DNA of 64,000 nt, taken from contig PDTK01000028.1 in NCBI GenBank assembly GCA_002747175.1, forward strand, positions 62,001 through 126,000. Reading direction: 5' to 3'. The notes below the pieces were generated by a model. The model had not been told where the DNA came from and searched no databases. It worked only from the letters and a program-made list of their open reading frames with translations. Positions 27,987 through 37,716 of this stretch are shown here, piece by piece. The translations under genes and the position numbers were made by a program. The DNA is from Deltaproteobacteria bacterium. GTDB lineage: Bacteria; Desulfobacterota; Desulfobacteria; Desulfobacterales; Desulfosarcinaceae. Position 1 is the first letter of the stretch. The number at the start of each line of letters is the position of its first letter.

Positions 27987-28894
27987 CAGTCGAACCGGAA
28001 TTCTCCCATTAAATGACAAATCAGGTTGTTGTGTGCTTTAAAAGTTCGTAGACGTTTGGAGAGGCTTTCAGGGAGCGGCTCCGGATCGATCGGCTCGCTC
28101 AGACCGGCCTTGGCCGCCTGGAAGAAGGTAACGATTTGTCCGGTCTGCAGCGCCCGGATGAGACCGAATGCCAGCCGTGAGGCAATCATCCATACCGCAT
28201 CCCGCAGGTTAAAATACCGACGAACAATCCATATAGTGTTCCGGGTGGGATAGTAGACCTGCCGCCAAGTGGTCCTCCCGCTTGCCGATTCCCGATGAAT
28301 AACACGACAAGACGGCTCATACTGGATCTCGAATCCGCTGCGCAAGACGCGAATGGCGGTCTCGATCTCGTTCTGATACAAAAAAAACCGCTCCGGAAAC
28401 CATCCGATACGCTCGAACAGGTCCCTGCGGATGGCGAACCCGCACCCAACGAATGCCATGGACAGGCCCGGCCGGTCGGTATCCGGCAGGTGCCAGGTTC
28501 GAAACACCTTGCCGTCGGGATATTGAATGCGGCAGGCCACCACGCCCACGCGGGGACTGCGATCCAGCCGGTCGATGATGCGGTCGATGGTGACACTGTC
28601 CCGGGGATGGGAGTCGTCATCCAGTACCATGATGTAGTCACCGTCGGCATGGCGGAACCCCCGATTGAGCCCGCCGATACCGATATTATTTTCCAGCAGA
28701 AAAATGCGCGCCCAGTCGGCCTGGGTCTTTAGAAAAGCTCGCGTACCATCCGTGGAGCCATTGTCCACGGCCAGCACTTCCACATCCCGGCGGTCGCCCA
28801 CGATGGACCGCAAGTGTCCCATGGTCAGGCGGGTATCGGTCAGTCGATTGTAGTTCAAAACGACAATGCTCAATTTTAAACGATCCGCAAGCAT
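27986..28894 (-). CDS. Glycosyltransferase family 2
   Basis: GT-A enzyme of 302 residues: LSIVVLNYNRLTDTRLTM, VLAVDNGSTDGTRAF, the metal site MVLDDDSHPRD and the acceptor motif RFFLYQNEIETAIRVLRSG. A C-terminal helical region (AVWMIASRLAFGLIRALQTG) is probably membrane-associated. The ATG at 28894 overlaps the stop of the upstream oxidoreductase-like gene (TAATG), which fixes the start; an open frame to 28945 is less likely. Donor and acceptor are unknown. Confidence 0.88.
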   Translation of the reverse strand: MLADRLKLSIVVLNYNRLTDTRLTMGHLRSIVGDRRDVEVLAVDNGSTDGTRAFLKTQADWARIFLLENNIGIGGLNRGFRHADGDYIMVLDDDSHPRDSVTIDRIIDRLDRSPRVGVVACRIQYPDGKVFRTWHLPDTDRPGLSMAFVGCGFAIRRDLFERIGWFPERFFLYQNEIETAIRVLRSGFEIQYEPSCRVIHRESASGRTTWRQVYYPTRNTIWIVRRYFNLRDAVWMIASRLAFGLIRALQTGQIVTFFQAAKAGLSEPIDPEPLPESLSKRLRTFKAHNNLICHLMGEFRFD

Positions 28895-30288
28895 TACCGT
28901 TTGGTTCCCGACGGGTGCATTGCGTTGACCACCTGGGGATACCACAGGGTCAGTTCCTCACCGGAAGCGATCATCCGGTTGGCGAATTCGACACCCTGCA
29001 TCAGACTGTGATCCATGTTCCCCACTTCGTAGCGCCAGGCCCCGAAGCGGCCACGGGAATATATGCCCATGCTTTCCAATTGGCTCAGCAATGGAAAGAG
29101 GACCCGGTTGCGCTCCAGACTCGGCGTCGGGTATCCCTTTTTCTCCGAACGATACCAGGTATGGTGGATCGCGTCCCGACTGGATACCAGATTTGTATTC
29201 AACACCCCTTGAATCACATCCTCGACAACACGATCCGGATCCACGGGTTTGACGCCGCTTTCACTCACTTCCAGCATCAACGACCATTGGGTTCGGCTGT
29301 CGGGCACATTCTCCGGCGAATAGTTGCTGAACACGGTGGCCCGATAAAAGGGACAATTGTCTTCGGGAAAATAAATCCAGCACTTGGTGGACAGACGATC
29401 CGGAACCGAGCCCCTAATCCCCAGCCCAACCACATGGGTGGCCGAATGCTTCAGCTTGCCGGTGTTCGCGCCGGATAAATCCAGCCCGGCCAACCGCACC
29501 ATATCGGTCAGGGCCATCGTACTCAGGAGAATATCGTATTGATCGTCGGTTCCGTCCTGGAAAGCCACGGTCCGATGCCGGGGATCAATGGAAACAATTT
29601 CCTTGTTCAGGCTGATTTTGTCTGCCGGCAGTTTGGATGCCATCCGACGCCAGATGGCGCCGGTCGCCCCCACCCGTGGGAATCGGAAATGGGCGTTCGG
29701 TCCCCAGGAAGAATCCTCTTTGCCGGAGATCGATCGCTTCAGGATCTCCTTCAGGTCAACCGGCGAGACCCTTTCCCCCACCCAAGACCAGTCCATCTGG
29801 TCCACCGGACAGGCCCACACCTTAAAATTGTAAGGGAGCAGAAACCATTTGGCCAGCCCTTCACCGAAGGTGGCCGCGATCCATTGACCGAAATGGGTTG
29901 GGAGGTCGGGCCGGCCGTTGCGCTGGATGTCGATGATGCCTTCCAGGCACTCCCAGTAGATATCATCGGGCAATCGGTGGATATTGTTTTGCAATGGATA
30001 GGGAACGAAGCGCTCCTGCATCCAGATCCAGGCTTCGCGGCGGTGCTCGATCCACCCCTTGCCATCGTCGAACAGGTTGTCCATCAACCGGTCGAAATAC
30101 CCATAATGGCTGAACAGGACATGGCCGCCGAAATCCCACCAAAATCCTTCACCGTCCTGAAAGGATGCCGCCAATCCGCCCCATTGATCACTGCGTTCGC
30201 ACAACGCCCAGTCATCGTGGCCCAGTTCGTTCAATCGCCACGCGGCACCTAAACCGCAGGTCCCCCCGCCAATGATGATGATCCGCAT
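28894..30288 (-). CDS. FAD-dependent amine-oxidase/UDP-galactopyranose-mutase-like protein
   Basis: Has an N-terminal FAD Rossmann motif RIIIIGGGTCGLGAAWRL and the second dinucleotide segment ERSDQWGGLAASF, then FGGHVLFSHYGYFDRLM. Related proteins in polysaccharide clusters are annotated as protoporphyrinogen-oxidase-like or UDP-galactopyranose-mutase-like. The conserved PYPLQNNIHRLP stretch supports a sugar-nucleotide mutase or oxidase role over haem synthesis. The length is 464 residues from ATG 30288; a TTG at 30303 would add five. It is coupled to the GT2 gene by a TAATG overlap. Substrate is unproven. Confidence 0.8.
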   Translation of the reverse strand: MRIIIIGGGTCGLGAAWRLNELGHDDWALCERSDQWGGLAASFQDGEGFWWDFGGHVLFSHYGYFDRLMDNLFDDGKGWIEHRREAWIWMQERFVPYPLQNNIHRLPDDIYWECLEGIIDIQRNGRPDLPTHFGQWIAATFGEGLAKWFLLPYNFKVWACPVDQMDWSWVGERVSPVDLKEILKRSISGKEDSSWGPNAHFRFPRVGATGAIWRRMASKLPADKISLNKEIVSIDPRHRTVAFQDGTDDQYDILLSTMALTDMVRLAGLDLSGANTGKLKHSATHVVGLGIRGSVPDRLSTKCWIYFPEDNCPFYRATVFSNYSPENVPDSRTQWSLMLEVSESGVKPVDPDRVVEDVIQGVLNTNLVSSRDAIHHTWYRSEKKGYPTPSLERNRVLFPLLSQLESMGIYSRGRFGAWRYEVGNMDHSLMQGVEFANRMIASGEELTLWYPQVVNAMHPSGTKR

Positions 30289-30307
30289 ATTTTTTTCTAT
30301 CAATCCT

Positions 30308-32101
30308 TTACCGCATCTGTCCGGGAAACATGCCTTTCAGAGCGGGTGTGTTATACTGGAGGTCGACATCCAACCTGAAATCTTCGGTATGCCGTGTGCA
30401 CAGGGGATGATAACAGGGGTCATTCATTATCCACTCTTTATATCGTGTCATCATCTCTGTCTCCGCCTCTGGATACCTCAGGTCCACCAGACGATGAATC
30501 CGGTTTTTCAGAACACCCGACACGTAGGGCGTGTAAAGGTTGCGGCGCCCTTTTCGAAGCAATTTAAGACAAAAATCGACGTCTGCATATGCGCTGAGCT
30601 GTTCGTCGAATCCGCCAACGGATTCAAAACTGGATGTCGATACCCCCATGAGGTCCCACGATACAGCCGAAAAATTTCTAATCACCGCGGCAAATCGCCA
30701 GTGCCCCGGCCCCTGGCAGACGTTCCGATAGGCATAACCGGCCACGCCGTTTACACCGAGGAGCATTCCGGTATGATAAAATTTACCGTCGGGATAAGTC
30801 AACTGGGTCCCAACTGCTCCGATATCCAGTCGCTGGGTATGCTCCAGAATCGCCAACGGATAATCGCTGTCCAGCACCTCCACCGTGTCCGGAGAAAAGA
30901 CCAGCGTACTATGGGAAGCCCGGCGGGCGCCACAGTTGTATCGGTGTGCCCTATTGCTCTGATCGGCAACCGTCACCACAATCACATCGCCATCTTTTTC
31001 CAATCTGCGCCGGATTTCCGTATCACTGTCGCTTACCACGACGATGATCTCGACCGGAACGGCGGCCACAGCACAGATGCTTTTGACCGCATCAACCACC
31101 ATCTCCGAAGAAGATTCGGCAATGATGTGGGAAACCGATGGATCGTGGACGCGTCTTTTGAGTCGATACACACCCAACCCAGCCCCCGCGCCCCTCACCA
31201 CGGTGGCGTCTTCGCCGCGCCGCCGAACGGCGTGTTCCAGTGCCTTGAGGCCGGACGAATAGGCGTAGATCTTACTCATGGGATTGGACGCCAGAGAATC
31301 GGATGCCAACCTCCATGAATAGAGAACCATGGGGATATGAACGATCTGCTGTGCCTGCTCGGTAAACCGCAGAAAAAAATCGTAGTCCTGGGCGCCATCG
31401 AATCCTGATCGCATGGGACCCACTTTATCGACCATGGTCTTTCTGCAACAGATCAGATGCATGAAATACATGTGGCTGGTGAACATGTCCGGGTTCCAGT
31501 CCGGCTGGAGCCTGGGGGAGTGCCGCCGTCCGTTCTCATCCATCAGATCTTCATCGCTGTATAGCAGGTCTGCATCCGGGTGCGCGTTGATATAAGCGGT
31601 GATTGCTTCGAGGGCAAAAGGCTCGACGTGATCGTCATGATCACAAAACACGATGTAATCGCCGGTTGCCAGAGCCAGAGCCCGGTTCGTATTGGCAGCG
31701 ATGCCTTTATTGGCCGACCCCAAATCCAGTCGGATCTGGCAGTGTTGCGCCGCTAGTTTTTCAAGATATCTTTTGATCCACGGGTCCGTGGACCCGTCAT
31801 CGCTGATGCAAATCTCAAAATCCGGGTAGGTTTGGGCCAGCAATGCTTTCAGCATTGTGGCAAGATAGGCACGGTTGGTATTGTATACCGGCAGGATAAA
31901 GGAAAAAAAAGGCCGTGTCTCCATGTTGCGGATTCGCTGGTGGCTTTCATCAAGGACCGAAGCAATCCGTTCAAGCCATCGGTGGTAGGCCCTTTGCTCC
32001 AGAACGTTGCTGATTTTATATAGCCACCCTATCATCCGGTTAATCAGTCTGACCAGAATCAGGCGCTTCAACCAGTTGGTAGCCTGCCGAGCGGCGCCCA
32101 T
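30308..32101 (-). CDS. Bidomain GT2 glycosyltransferase
   Basis: About 597 residues with two GT-A domains. The first (about 65-320) has FSFILPVYNTNRAYLATML, ISDDGSTDPWIKRYL and VFCDHDDHVEP. The second (about 330-560) shows VPVEIIVVVSDSDTEIRR, a reduced metal site near VFSPDTVEV and VGGFDEQLSAYADVDFCLKL. This resembles the tandem transferases of O-antigen clusters, which add two sugars. ATG 32101 has GGGGG upstream and avoids overlap with the next gene. The N-terminal 60 residues form an amphipathic helix region. Confidence 0.88.
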   Translation of the reverse strand: MGAARQATNWLKRLILVRLINRMIGWLYKISNVLEQRAYHRWLERIASVLDESHQRIRNMETRPFFSFILPVYNTNRAYLATMLKALLAQTYPDFEICISDDGSTDPWIKRYLEKLAAQHCQIRLDLGSANKGIAANTNRALALATGDYIVFCDHDDHVEPFALEAITAYINAHPDADLLYSDEDLMDENGRRHSPRLQPDWNPDMFTSHMYFMHLICCRKTMVDKVGPMRSGFDGAQDYDFFLRFTEQAQQIVHIPMVLYSWRLASDSLASNPMSKIYAYSSGLKALEHAVRRRGEDATVVRGAGAGLGVYRLKRRVHDPSVSHIIAESSSEMVVDAVKSICAVAAVPVEIIVVVSDSDTEIRRRLEKDGDVIVVTVADQSNRAHRYNCGARRASHSTLVFSPDTVEVLDSDYPLAILEHTQRLDIGAVGTQLTYPDGKFYHTGMLLGVNGVAGYAYRNVCQGPGHWRFAAVIRNFSAVSWDLMGVSTSSFESVGGFDEQLSAYADVDFCLKLLRKGRRNLYTPYVSGVLKNRIHRLVDLRYPEAETEMMTRYKEWIMNDPCYHPLCTRHTEDFRLDVDLQYNTPALKGMFPGQMR

Positions 32102-32105
32102 GATT

Positions 32106-33572
32106 CTATCCCCCGCCATACAATGCTTCAAGATCGTCGAGATGAGCGGCAATGGTTTTCATGGGTTTGATTCCACGTTTAAACGAATCGATCAAACCCG
32201 GATCGGCAACAATTGATTTGAGGCTGCGGCTGAGATCGTCCACGCTGCCGGGCTCGAACAGCATGCCGTTCTCACCGTGTCTGACAAAGTCGGGTATACC
32301 GCCGATACGGGCACCCAGAACAGGAACGCCCAAAGATAACATCTCGAAAACGACCTGGGGCGCGTTGTCGTACCATATAGGCGGCACGACCCCCATGTCT
32401 TTGCCTTTCAGGATTGATGGAAGTTCGTCGAATCGATAACCATCGGAAATATAAAGAGCGGACAATCGATCATCGAGGATGTGGATTTGCTCGGACAATA
32501 TGCCGTTGGTCTTTACACCGTGCCGGATGCCCCGTGCGTGAACATGCAATTCCAGGTTACCGAGAAAACCGGCTGACATACCGCAAAGGGTCTTCAATAA
32601 GAAAGGAAGCCCTTTTAAATCATCGGCAACCCCTAAAAAGATCAATTTTAGAGGTAATCGGGCCGGTCCCGGGACCATGGGATCGGGAAGCGGCCGATCC
32701 GCCATTTTGTTACCGATGTGGTTAACCCTCACAATGTCGGGATGCAGCCCCATGTCCACAAACAAATCCTTTACAAAACGGGAAACCGCCAGGACACCGT
32801 CCGTCCGATTGATAGCGGCAATCATCCGATCGCGCCGGATTGCATAATCTCGTGTGCGACACCGGTTATCTTTAAGAGCATATCGCTGAAGGGGGTGGGC
32901 ATTGGCAAACAGGATGGATTTGCATTGACGGGCCATATTGGTGACAATGGAGAACATCTGCATCAGCCGAATCCATATCCGATCACCCATGGGCATTGCG
33001 GTTTCAAGGAAAGTCTTCGCTTGCCGCATTCGCCATTCGATATCCCGGGGAAACGGCACGGCGCACGCCAGACAACGGCGTCCGTCCAGAAAATCCTCAC
33101 AGATTTTTTTTCCCTGGAAGAGCAACCCCACCTGGCTGCAAACAAGATGGTAGTTGTGCAGTGAGTAAAATACCCGGGCACCGCAATGCGCTGCGATATC
33201 GATGCATGCCGCCGAAAAACCCTCAATATTTTGAAAATGGACCACATCCGGTCCCAAATCGGCGATCAACTCCCTGAAACACCGTTCCACGGGAGGACAA
33301 TCTGTTTCCTTATCCGGATACAGGAAATTGAAGAATGCCGGTGCCATGATCGGGGAGTTGACGATCTCAAAATTTTCGATCCCGCCATAGGGTTTTGTTT
33401 TGCGGACAAACACCCTTCGCTTCAAGTCGTAGATGAATCCGGACGAGACCGTATAGACGTCATGGCCCTTCTCTGAAAGCGCGGTGGCCATAGATTGTGA
33501 ATATAGGTTGACGCCGCCGCCGACCTCGGCACCATGCCAGACAGGTGCCCAGTTCACAAACAAAATTTTCAT
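32106..33572 (-). CDS. GT4-type glycosyltransferase
   Basis: GT-B enzyme of 488 residues. The N-terminus has FVNWAPVWHGAEVGGGVNLY, typical of acceptor-binding loops, and LHNYHLVCSQ. An insertion with CEDFLDGRRCLAC contains three cysteines, possibly a small metal site. The donor site includes LKLIFLGVADDLKGLPFLL and the EX7E-like PQVVFEMLSLGVPVLGARIG. It overlaps the upstream gene by four bases (ATGA), so the two are coupled. The sugar is unknown. Confidence 0.9.
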   Translation of the reverse strand: MKILFVNWAPVWHGAEVGGGVNLYSQSMATALSEKGHDVYTVSSGFIYDLKRRVFVRKTKPYGGIENFEIVNSPIMAPAFFNFLYPDKETDCPPVERCFRELIADLGPDVVHFQNIEGFSAACIDIAAHCGARVFYSLHNYHLVCSQVGLLFQGKKICEDFLDGRRCLACAVPFPRDIEWRMRQAKTFLETAMPMGDRIWIRLMQMFSIVTNMARQCKSILFANAHPLQRYALKDNRCRTRDYAIRRDRMIAAINRTDGVLAVSRFVKDLFVDMGLHPDIVRVNHIGNKMADRPLPDPMVPGPARLPLKLIFLGVADDLKGLPFLLKTLCGMSAGFLGNLELHVHARGIRHGVKTNGILSEQIHILDDRLSALYISDGYRFDELPSILKGKDMGVVPPIWYDNAPQVVFEMLSLGVPVLGARIGGIPDFVRHGENGMLFEPGSVDDLSRSLKSIVADPGLIDSFKRGIKPMKTIAAHLDDLEALYGGG

Positions 33573-34510
33573 AACATATCACGCTGGAGTGGTAGAGGCG
33601 ATGGATGTGTTGGCCCGTTTTCCTGGTAACCGAAGAAACGGCAATACGCCGAGTCGTATACACGGCATATTGCAGGATTTCGCCGCCACCTGGCGATACT
33701 GCCGTCAATTACGTCGGCGTAATCTTTATCATGACTTATATTTAACTTCTCCATCCTTATTTTTTTCCCGCCAACGATAGAAAAAATGCGGTCTTGGTTC
33801 TTCTTCAGATCCTCGAATCGGCAGATATAAAGATCGAAATACGATTTATTTATGTGGAACCATGCTGATTCGATGTTGTGAGCATAAATATCGATTCCAA
33901 AATTTTTTTTGATATGTTCATCAAACCAGTAGAAGGGACGTATGAACGTAAGAACATGTCTTTTTATGATCTGTTTCGTATCACCAAATTGTTCCCATAG
34001 ATCGCCGTTCTTACTCCAGAGGGGCGGGATGATAAAACCAGGTTCGCCGATCACATCGTCAATTGTATCGAGGACAACGGAAATTCCACTTTCGATACGT
34101 GCCAGTCCAATTCGAATAGCTTCATGCATGTTGGTTTCAGGACGTTCCAGATTGGCAAGCTGGAAAAAATCAGCATAGTAGCCATCAAGTTCTTGTTGGA
34201 TTTGGGATCTGAACCACTCGACAGGATCCCGACTCAGGCTGAGAATAACCAACCGTTTGTCCGCGATGCCTTTTTCGTGCTGATGTAACAAGCGCGTCAG
34301 TTGGATGTTCTTAACCAACTGCCCCTCACCATGGTATGAGAAATGGTCGGCTATATCCGGATCGAGCAGGATCCCTAGAATGAGCCCCAGGTTTTCCTTC
34401 CCCAGAAAGTGACTCTGGTAGGCGGTTACACCGTCTATCTGGTTTAAGGTCTCTACCAGTGAAGTCGATGCGACTTTTCCCATCTGGTAAACGATTATGT
34501 CATATTTCAT
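33569..34510 (-). CDS. Putative sulfotransferase-like protein of the polysaccharide cluster
   Basis: The N-terminus IVYQMGKVASTSLVETL matches the 5'-phosphosulfate-binding loop of PAPS-dependent sulfotransferases (GKVAS-ST variant). LVILSLSRDPVEWFRSQI corresponds to the 3'-phosphate-binding region with its Arg and Ser. YICRFEDLKKNQDRIFSIVG is the usual ordering loop near the C-terminal end. It has 313 residues and no signal peptide, so it is cytoplasmic. It could sulfate an O-antigen sugar; the family also includes uncharacterised capsule synthesis proteins. It shares a four-base overlap with the GT4 gene. Confidence 0.7.
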   Translation of the reverse strand: MKYDIIVYQMGKVASTSLVETLNQIDGVTAYQSHFLGKENLGLILGILLDPDIADHFSYHGEGQLVKNIQLTRLLHQHEKGIADKRLVILSLSRDPVEWFRSQIQQELDGYYADFFQLANLERPETNMHEAIRIGLARIESGISVVLDTIDDVIGEPGFIIPPLWSKNGDLWEQFGDTKQIIKRHVLTFIRPFYWFDEHIKKNFGIDIYAHNIESAWFHINKSYFDLYICRFEDLKKNQDRIFSIVGGKKIRMEKLNISHDKDYADVIDGSIARWRRNPAICRVYDSAYCRFFGYQENGPTHPSPLPLQRDML

Positions 34511-34533
34511 AAGATACCACCGTCAGCCCTCAG

Positions 34534-34605
34534 TGCCTTACACCTCAGTTTTTGCCCAAAAAACAAGAAAATGGGGTACATCGTTTACGGGTTTCCCGTC
34601 TTAGC
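34534..34605 (-). repeat. Dispersed repeat family R2, copy B
   Basis: Minus-strand reading: CTAAGACGGGAAACCCGTAA, ACGATGTACCCCATTTTCTT, GTTTTTTGGGC and AAAACTGAGGTGTAAGGCAC. The first TAA is the stop codon of the methyltransferase gene upstream. Compared with copy A at 93-160, the hairpin has A-T in place of the outer G-C pair. Confidence 0.6.
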
Positions 34606-36367
34606 TGTTGAGCAGCCTTTCCTTCATAGAAGCCAATCCGTGACCAAGCTGAAACCACCGGGACTGTTTAATTTGCTGCAACTCAACCTCTATCTGGCGT
34701 AACTCAACCTTGAATTGTTCATTTGAATTGGACAAAGCCTGGTTTTTCAATAAAGCTGACTTCAATTGGCGTGTCAACTGCTGGATACTATCCAATCGAG
34801 AGAAAGCCAATTGTTGCGCTTCCTTCAATGCCTGCCGATAGACCGCAAGCTCATCCTGGTGATCATTGATTGTTTGAAGCCGGTCGATCGCCATTTTTTC
34901 CGTTTTGCGATAAAACCCTTCCAACTGGCTGTAGGAGGCATTCATTGATTGGTTTGTTTCAGAGAGTTCCCGGATCTGCTCCGACCGTTCCAAAGCAATC
35001 CGCTCCAGGTGGTCCGTCTTTTCATTTAGGGCGCCAATCAAATCATTTTGCTGTTGTATGAACTTGCGCCTCAGATCGACCACCCGCCTTACAGAATCAC
35101 CCGCCGTCTCCGCCATGCTTCCAGGTTCCTTGGCCGAGGGACTGCAGGCAATTACGAACTGATAGGTCAGTGCATCATCACGGGAAAATATTGTGCGCTG
35201 GACCTCCGGTGAAAATCCGGTCAGTGAATCGGCAATTTCCGTATCCTCCGGCAGACGCTGGATCGTCTCTATGTGATCAATGCCAAATCCGGACTGATTC
35301 AGCAATCGGACGATACTTTCACGTGTGAAAAAATGAAGGTGCGTTCGATCCAACAGGCCTTCGTCCGTGTATTCGAAACGGTTGTTAAGCAGGCTGCCGA
35401 TAATGGCTGCATGACTGATATTCGGTATCGATACCAGCAGGCGGCCGTTTTCTCCAAGCAGCTCCCGGCAACCAACCAGAACGGCCCTGTGATTGTTCAA
35501 GTGTTCCAAAACATCTGCAATGACAATTCGATCATAGGTCTGACCATGGAACAGGTCTGCCAGATTGACTGCGTCTATATCCGCAACGACCATTTTGCGG
35601 CAGTATGCTTCCGCCTTTCGGGCCATTTCCGGCGAAATTTCCACGGCATCAATTTGGCATTCCAGCTGTTCCCGCATATAGCGGGTCAGGTAACCGGTTG
35701 CCGGCCCCAGTTCCAGCACTTCGGATCCTGCAGGAATATGCCGAATGATCTTGGCCAGGGAATCGTCTCCATCGACATCAATGGTGCGTTCATAGACATG
35801 AGGTGGGGCCGAGACGCTTTCTCGATCATCGGATGGCTCCGGTTTTCTGGCAACCAATACCGTATCGGCCCATTGACGGCTGTCATCCGCATACGCGTCC
35901 GGCTCCCAGTCCGTATAAACATCAAGGACGTCAAAATCCACATACCGGGCCAGGGCCCGGAACCCGTCCGGATAAAACCGCCAGCAGTCGATGGGGTAGC
36001 GGTGCTCAGGACCGCCGGATGGCGCGATGATGCAGCACAGACCGCCCGGTTTCAGGATTCGCTGAATCTCCTGCATGGTCCGCCAGAAAAAAGCGATATG
36101 TTCGAATGCCTGGCCAGAAATGAATACATCCACTGAGCCGGTAGGGATTTCAATCCAACTGTAAGGATCGCTCAGGACCAAATCGACATTGTCGCCCTCC
36201 ACAATGTCCACACCGGTATAGGACCATTGCGGAACATCGAAGAATTGGCGGTAATTGCCGCCGATGGACACGCTTCCCAGATCGACAATCTTGAGCGGCT
36301 GTTCTTCTCTGTCGGCCAGGTAGCGCTGGCGAAAAGACTTCATCTTGTCGAGAGAACTTAGATGCAT
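34601..36367 (-). CDS. Tandem methyltransferase with C-terminal coiled coil
   Basis: Two class I SAM methyltransferase domains: the first (about 1-175) has KIVDLGSVSIGG and IQRILKPGGLCCIIAPSGG; the second (about 190-400) has SEVLELGPATGYLTRYM, DRIVIADVLEHLNNH and LLGENGRLLVSIPN. From about residue 425 a long heptad-rich coiled coil runs almost to the end, and the last ~15 residues (HGLASMKERLL) are amphipathic. The order of catalytic domains, coiled coil and membrane-binding tail recalls chain-terminating proteins such as WbdD that cap O-antigen and measure its length, though no kinase domain is visible here. Confidence 0.82.
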   Translation of the reverse strand: MHLSSLDKMKSFRQRYLADREEQPLKIVDLGSVSIGGNYRQFFDVPQWSYTGVDIVEGDNVDLVLSDPYSWIEIPTGSVDVFISGQAFEHIAFFWRTMQEIQRILKPGGLCCIIAPSGGPEHRYPIDCWRFYPDGFRALARYVDFDVLDVYTDWEPDAYADDSRQWADTVLVARKPEPSDDRESVSAPPHVYERTIDVDGDDSLAKIIRHIPAGSEVLELGPATGYLTRYMREQLECQIDAVEISPEMARKAEAYCRKMVVADIDAVNLADLFHGQTYDRIVIADVLEHLNNHRAVLVGCRELLGENGRLLVSIPNISHAAIIGSLLNNRFEYTDEGLLDRTHLHFFTRESIVRLLNQSGFGIDHIETIQRLPEDTEIADSLTGFSPEVQRTIFSRDDALTYQFVIACSPSAKEPGSMAETAGDSVRRVVDLRRKFIQQQNDLIGALNEKTDHLERIALERSEQIRELSETNQSMNASYSQLEGFYRKTEKMAIDRLQTINDHQDELAVYRQALKEAQQLAFSRLDSIQQLTRQLKSALLKNQALSNSNEQFKVELRQIEVELQQIKQSRWFQLGHGLASMKERLLNS

Positions 36368-36499
36368 ATGCTTGTGTCTTCTATATTTGATAAAACGTCA
36401 AATTTCCAATTTTGAATATTGATCTCGCTGCGCGCGAACAATCTTATCAAAACAACAAAATTCCTTATCCAAAATTCGACGTTCGACCTTATCTTATTC

Positions 36500-37654
36500 T
36501 TATCTTCCCATCCCCACCTGTTTCAACCAACGCAGCGGTCTGGTCAGCCGCCACGACCAGGAATTCAGAACAGCGGTCAGGTACTGCTGGGTGTCACGGG
36601 CCTCATTCTCCGGGATGACCACGGGCGCTTCGAGCAATTTTTGGTGCGTCAGCCAGCGGTAAAAGCTGGTTGTCGGGCCATCGTCCACAGATGGCTGTGG
36701 GAAAGCGGCGATCAGATCCTGCCGCGCCCGATACAGTCGCCGATGGGAGCCTGCGATGGGTTTTCCGTTGCTGTAAAAGCCATAGATACACGGCATTTTC
36801 CCAAACTTGTCCTGGCCCATGTCATTGAGTTCGTCAATGTACCATTGACGGAAATCGAACAGGGCCTGGTTGTCGCCAGCATATCGTTTCAACATAATTT
36901 CCTGGGCACCCGAATCGAACCCGGAGAAATGGAAGAACTTGATGGGCGCACCATCTATCTGCAATTGACCGTTGTCAATGGTCACCGGCCGGTGGGACAA
37001 ATTCCAGGTGGCCACGTTGTAGGTCTTGTCTCTAAGGATGTGGATGGCGTCGAAAAAAGCCGGTGCCAAATCAATCCATCGCTGGTCGGTGAACAATCCG
37101 TTGGGGATGTCGTCGTAGCAGTAGTGCAGCAACCTGTCGGCCCACCATTGCAGAAACCGAAGACCGTCTTCATCCCGTCGGACCGCCAGAAATCCCAGAT
37201 TGTAGATGCCATGTTTCAGGCTGCAGATCTCATTGTCCACGATGGCTTCATGGGTCTGGTCCGGCTCCACCTGATGGGGCGTCAGAATCACCGCATGGCT
37301 GTCAAGCAGTTTCTCCAGATCATCCAGGACGTAAAGCACAATGATATCCGGATCGAAATAGATCAGCTTTTCCGCACCGGTTCGTTCGAACAGCTTCAAA
37401 AAGGCCCTACCCTTCACAGCGGTGCATAATTCAACGACACTGTGCTTAAAAATCCAGGCATCCAGATCAGGAATGTCCAGGTCGGTCACGTAAACGATCG
37501 AATCAAAGGGCTCTGCAGCGGGATCAACCGATTCGGGGAGATGGTCACACAGGACCAGGTGGAACACCGCACGGGGATTGTGTCGTTTGACGGAGCGGGC
37601 CAGGGCCCGGGCTTTTGGCAGGTAGTTCGCGGTAATGCTGGTAAAATAGTGCAA
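36500..37654 (-). CDS. Glycosyltransferase (GT8-like nucleotide-sugar transferase)
   Basis: Starts LHYFTSITANYLPKARALAR, the common opening of this deltaproteobacterial family, which resembles GT8 retaining transferases. The metal site is AEKLIYFDPDIIVLY, and HGIYNLGFLAVRRDEDGLRF follows. FKFFHFSG-type IKFFHFSGFDSG supplies the C-terminal histidine-containing donor loop. A TTG at 37654 with AAGGA six bases upstream is the likely start (384 residues); the frame open to 37807 overlaps the next gene. The sugar is unknown. Confidence 0.8.
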   Translation of the reverse strand: MHYFTSITANYLPKARALARSVKRHNPRAVFHLVLCDHLPESVDPAAEPFDSIVYVTDLDIPDLDAWIFKHSVVELCTAVKGRAFLKLFERTGAEKLIYFDPDIIVLYVLDDLEKLLDSHAVILTPHQVEPDQTHEAIVDNEICSLKHGIYNLGFLAVRRDEDGLRFLQWWADRLLHYCYDDIPNGLFTDQRWIDLAPAFFDAIHILRDKTYNVATWNLSHRPVTIDNGQLQIDGAPIKFFHFSGFDSGAQEIMLKRYAGDNQALFDFRQWYIDELNDMGQDKFGKMPCIYGFYSNGKPIAGSHRRLYRARQDLIAAFPQPSVDDGPTTSFYRWLTHQKLLEAPVVIPENEARDTQQYLTAVLNSWSWRLTRPLRWLKQVGMGR

Positions 37655-37716
37655 AATGATTCCTTTTATACAGTCCCCATCCACAAACGGCCAGCACGCC
37701 TGTTTCCGGTGGGATC

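Noticed and set aside
36368..36499. TTCGAC-rich AT stretch between two cluster genes as a further repeat copy
   Set aside because: Short motifs such as ATTCGACGTTCGACC recall the sequence near 4210-4260, but the match is too short and interrupted to call a repeat.
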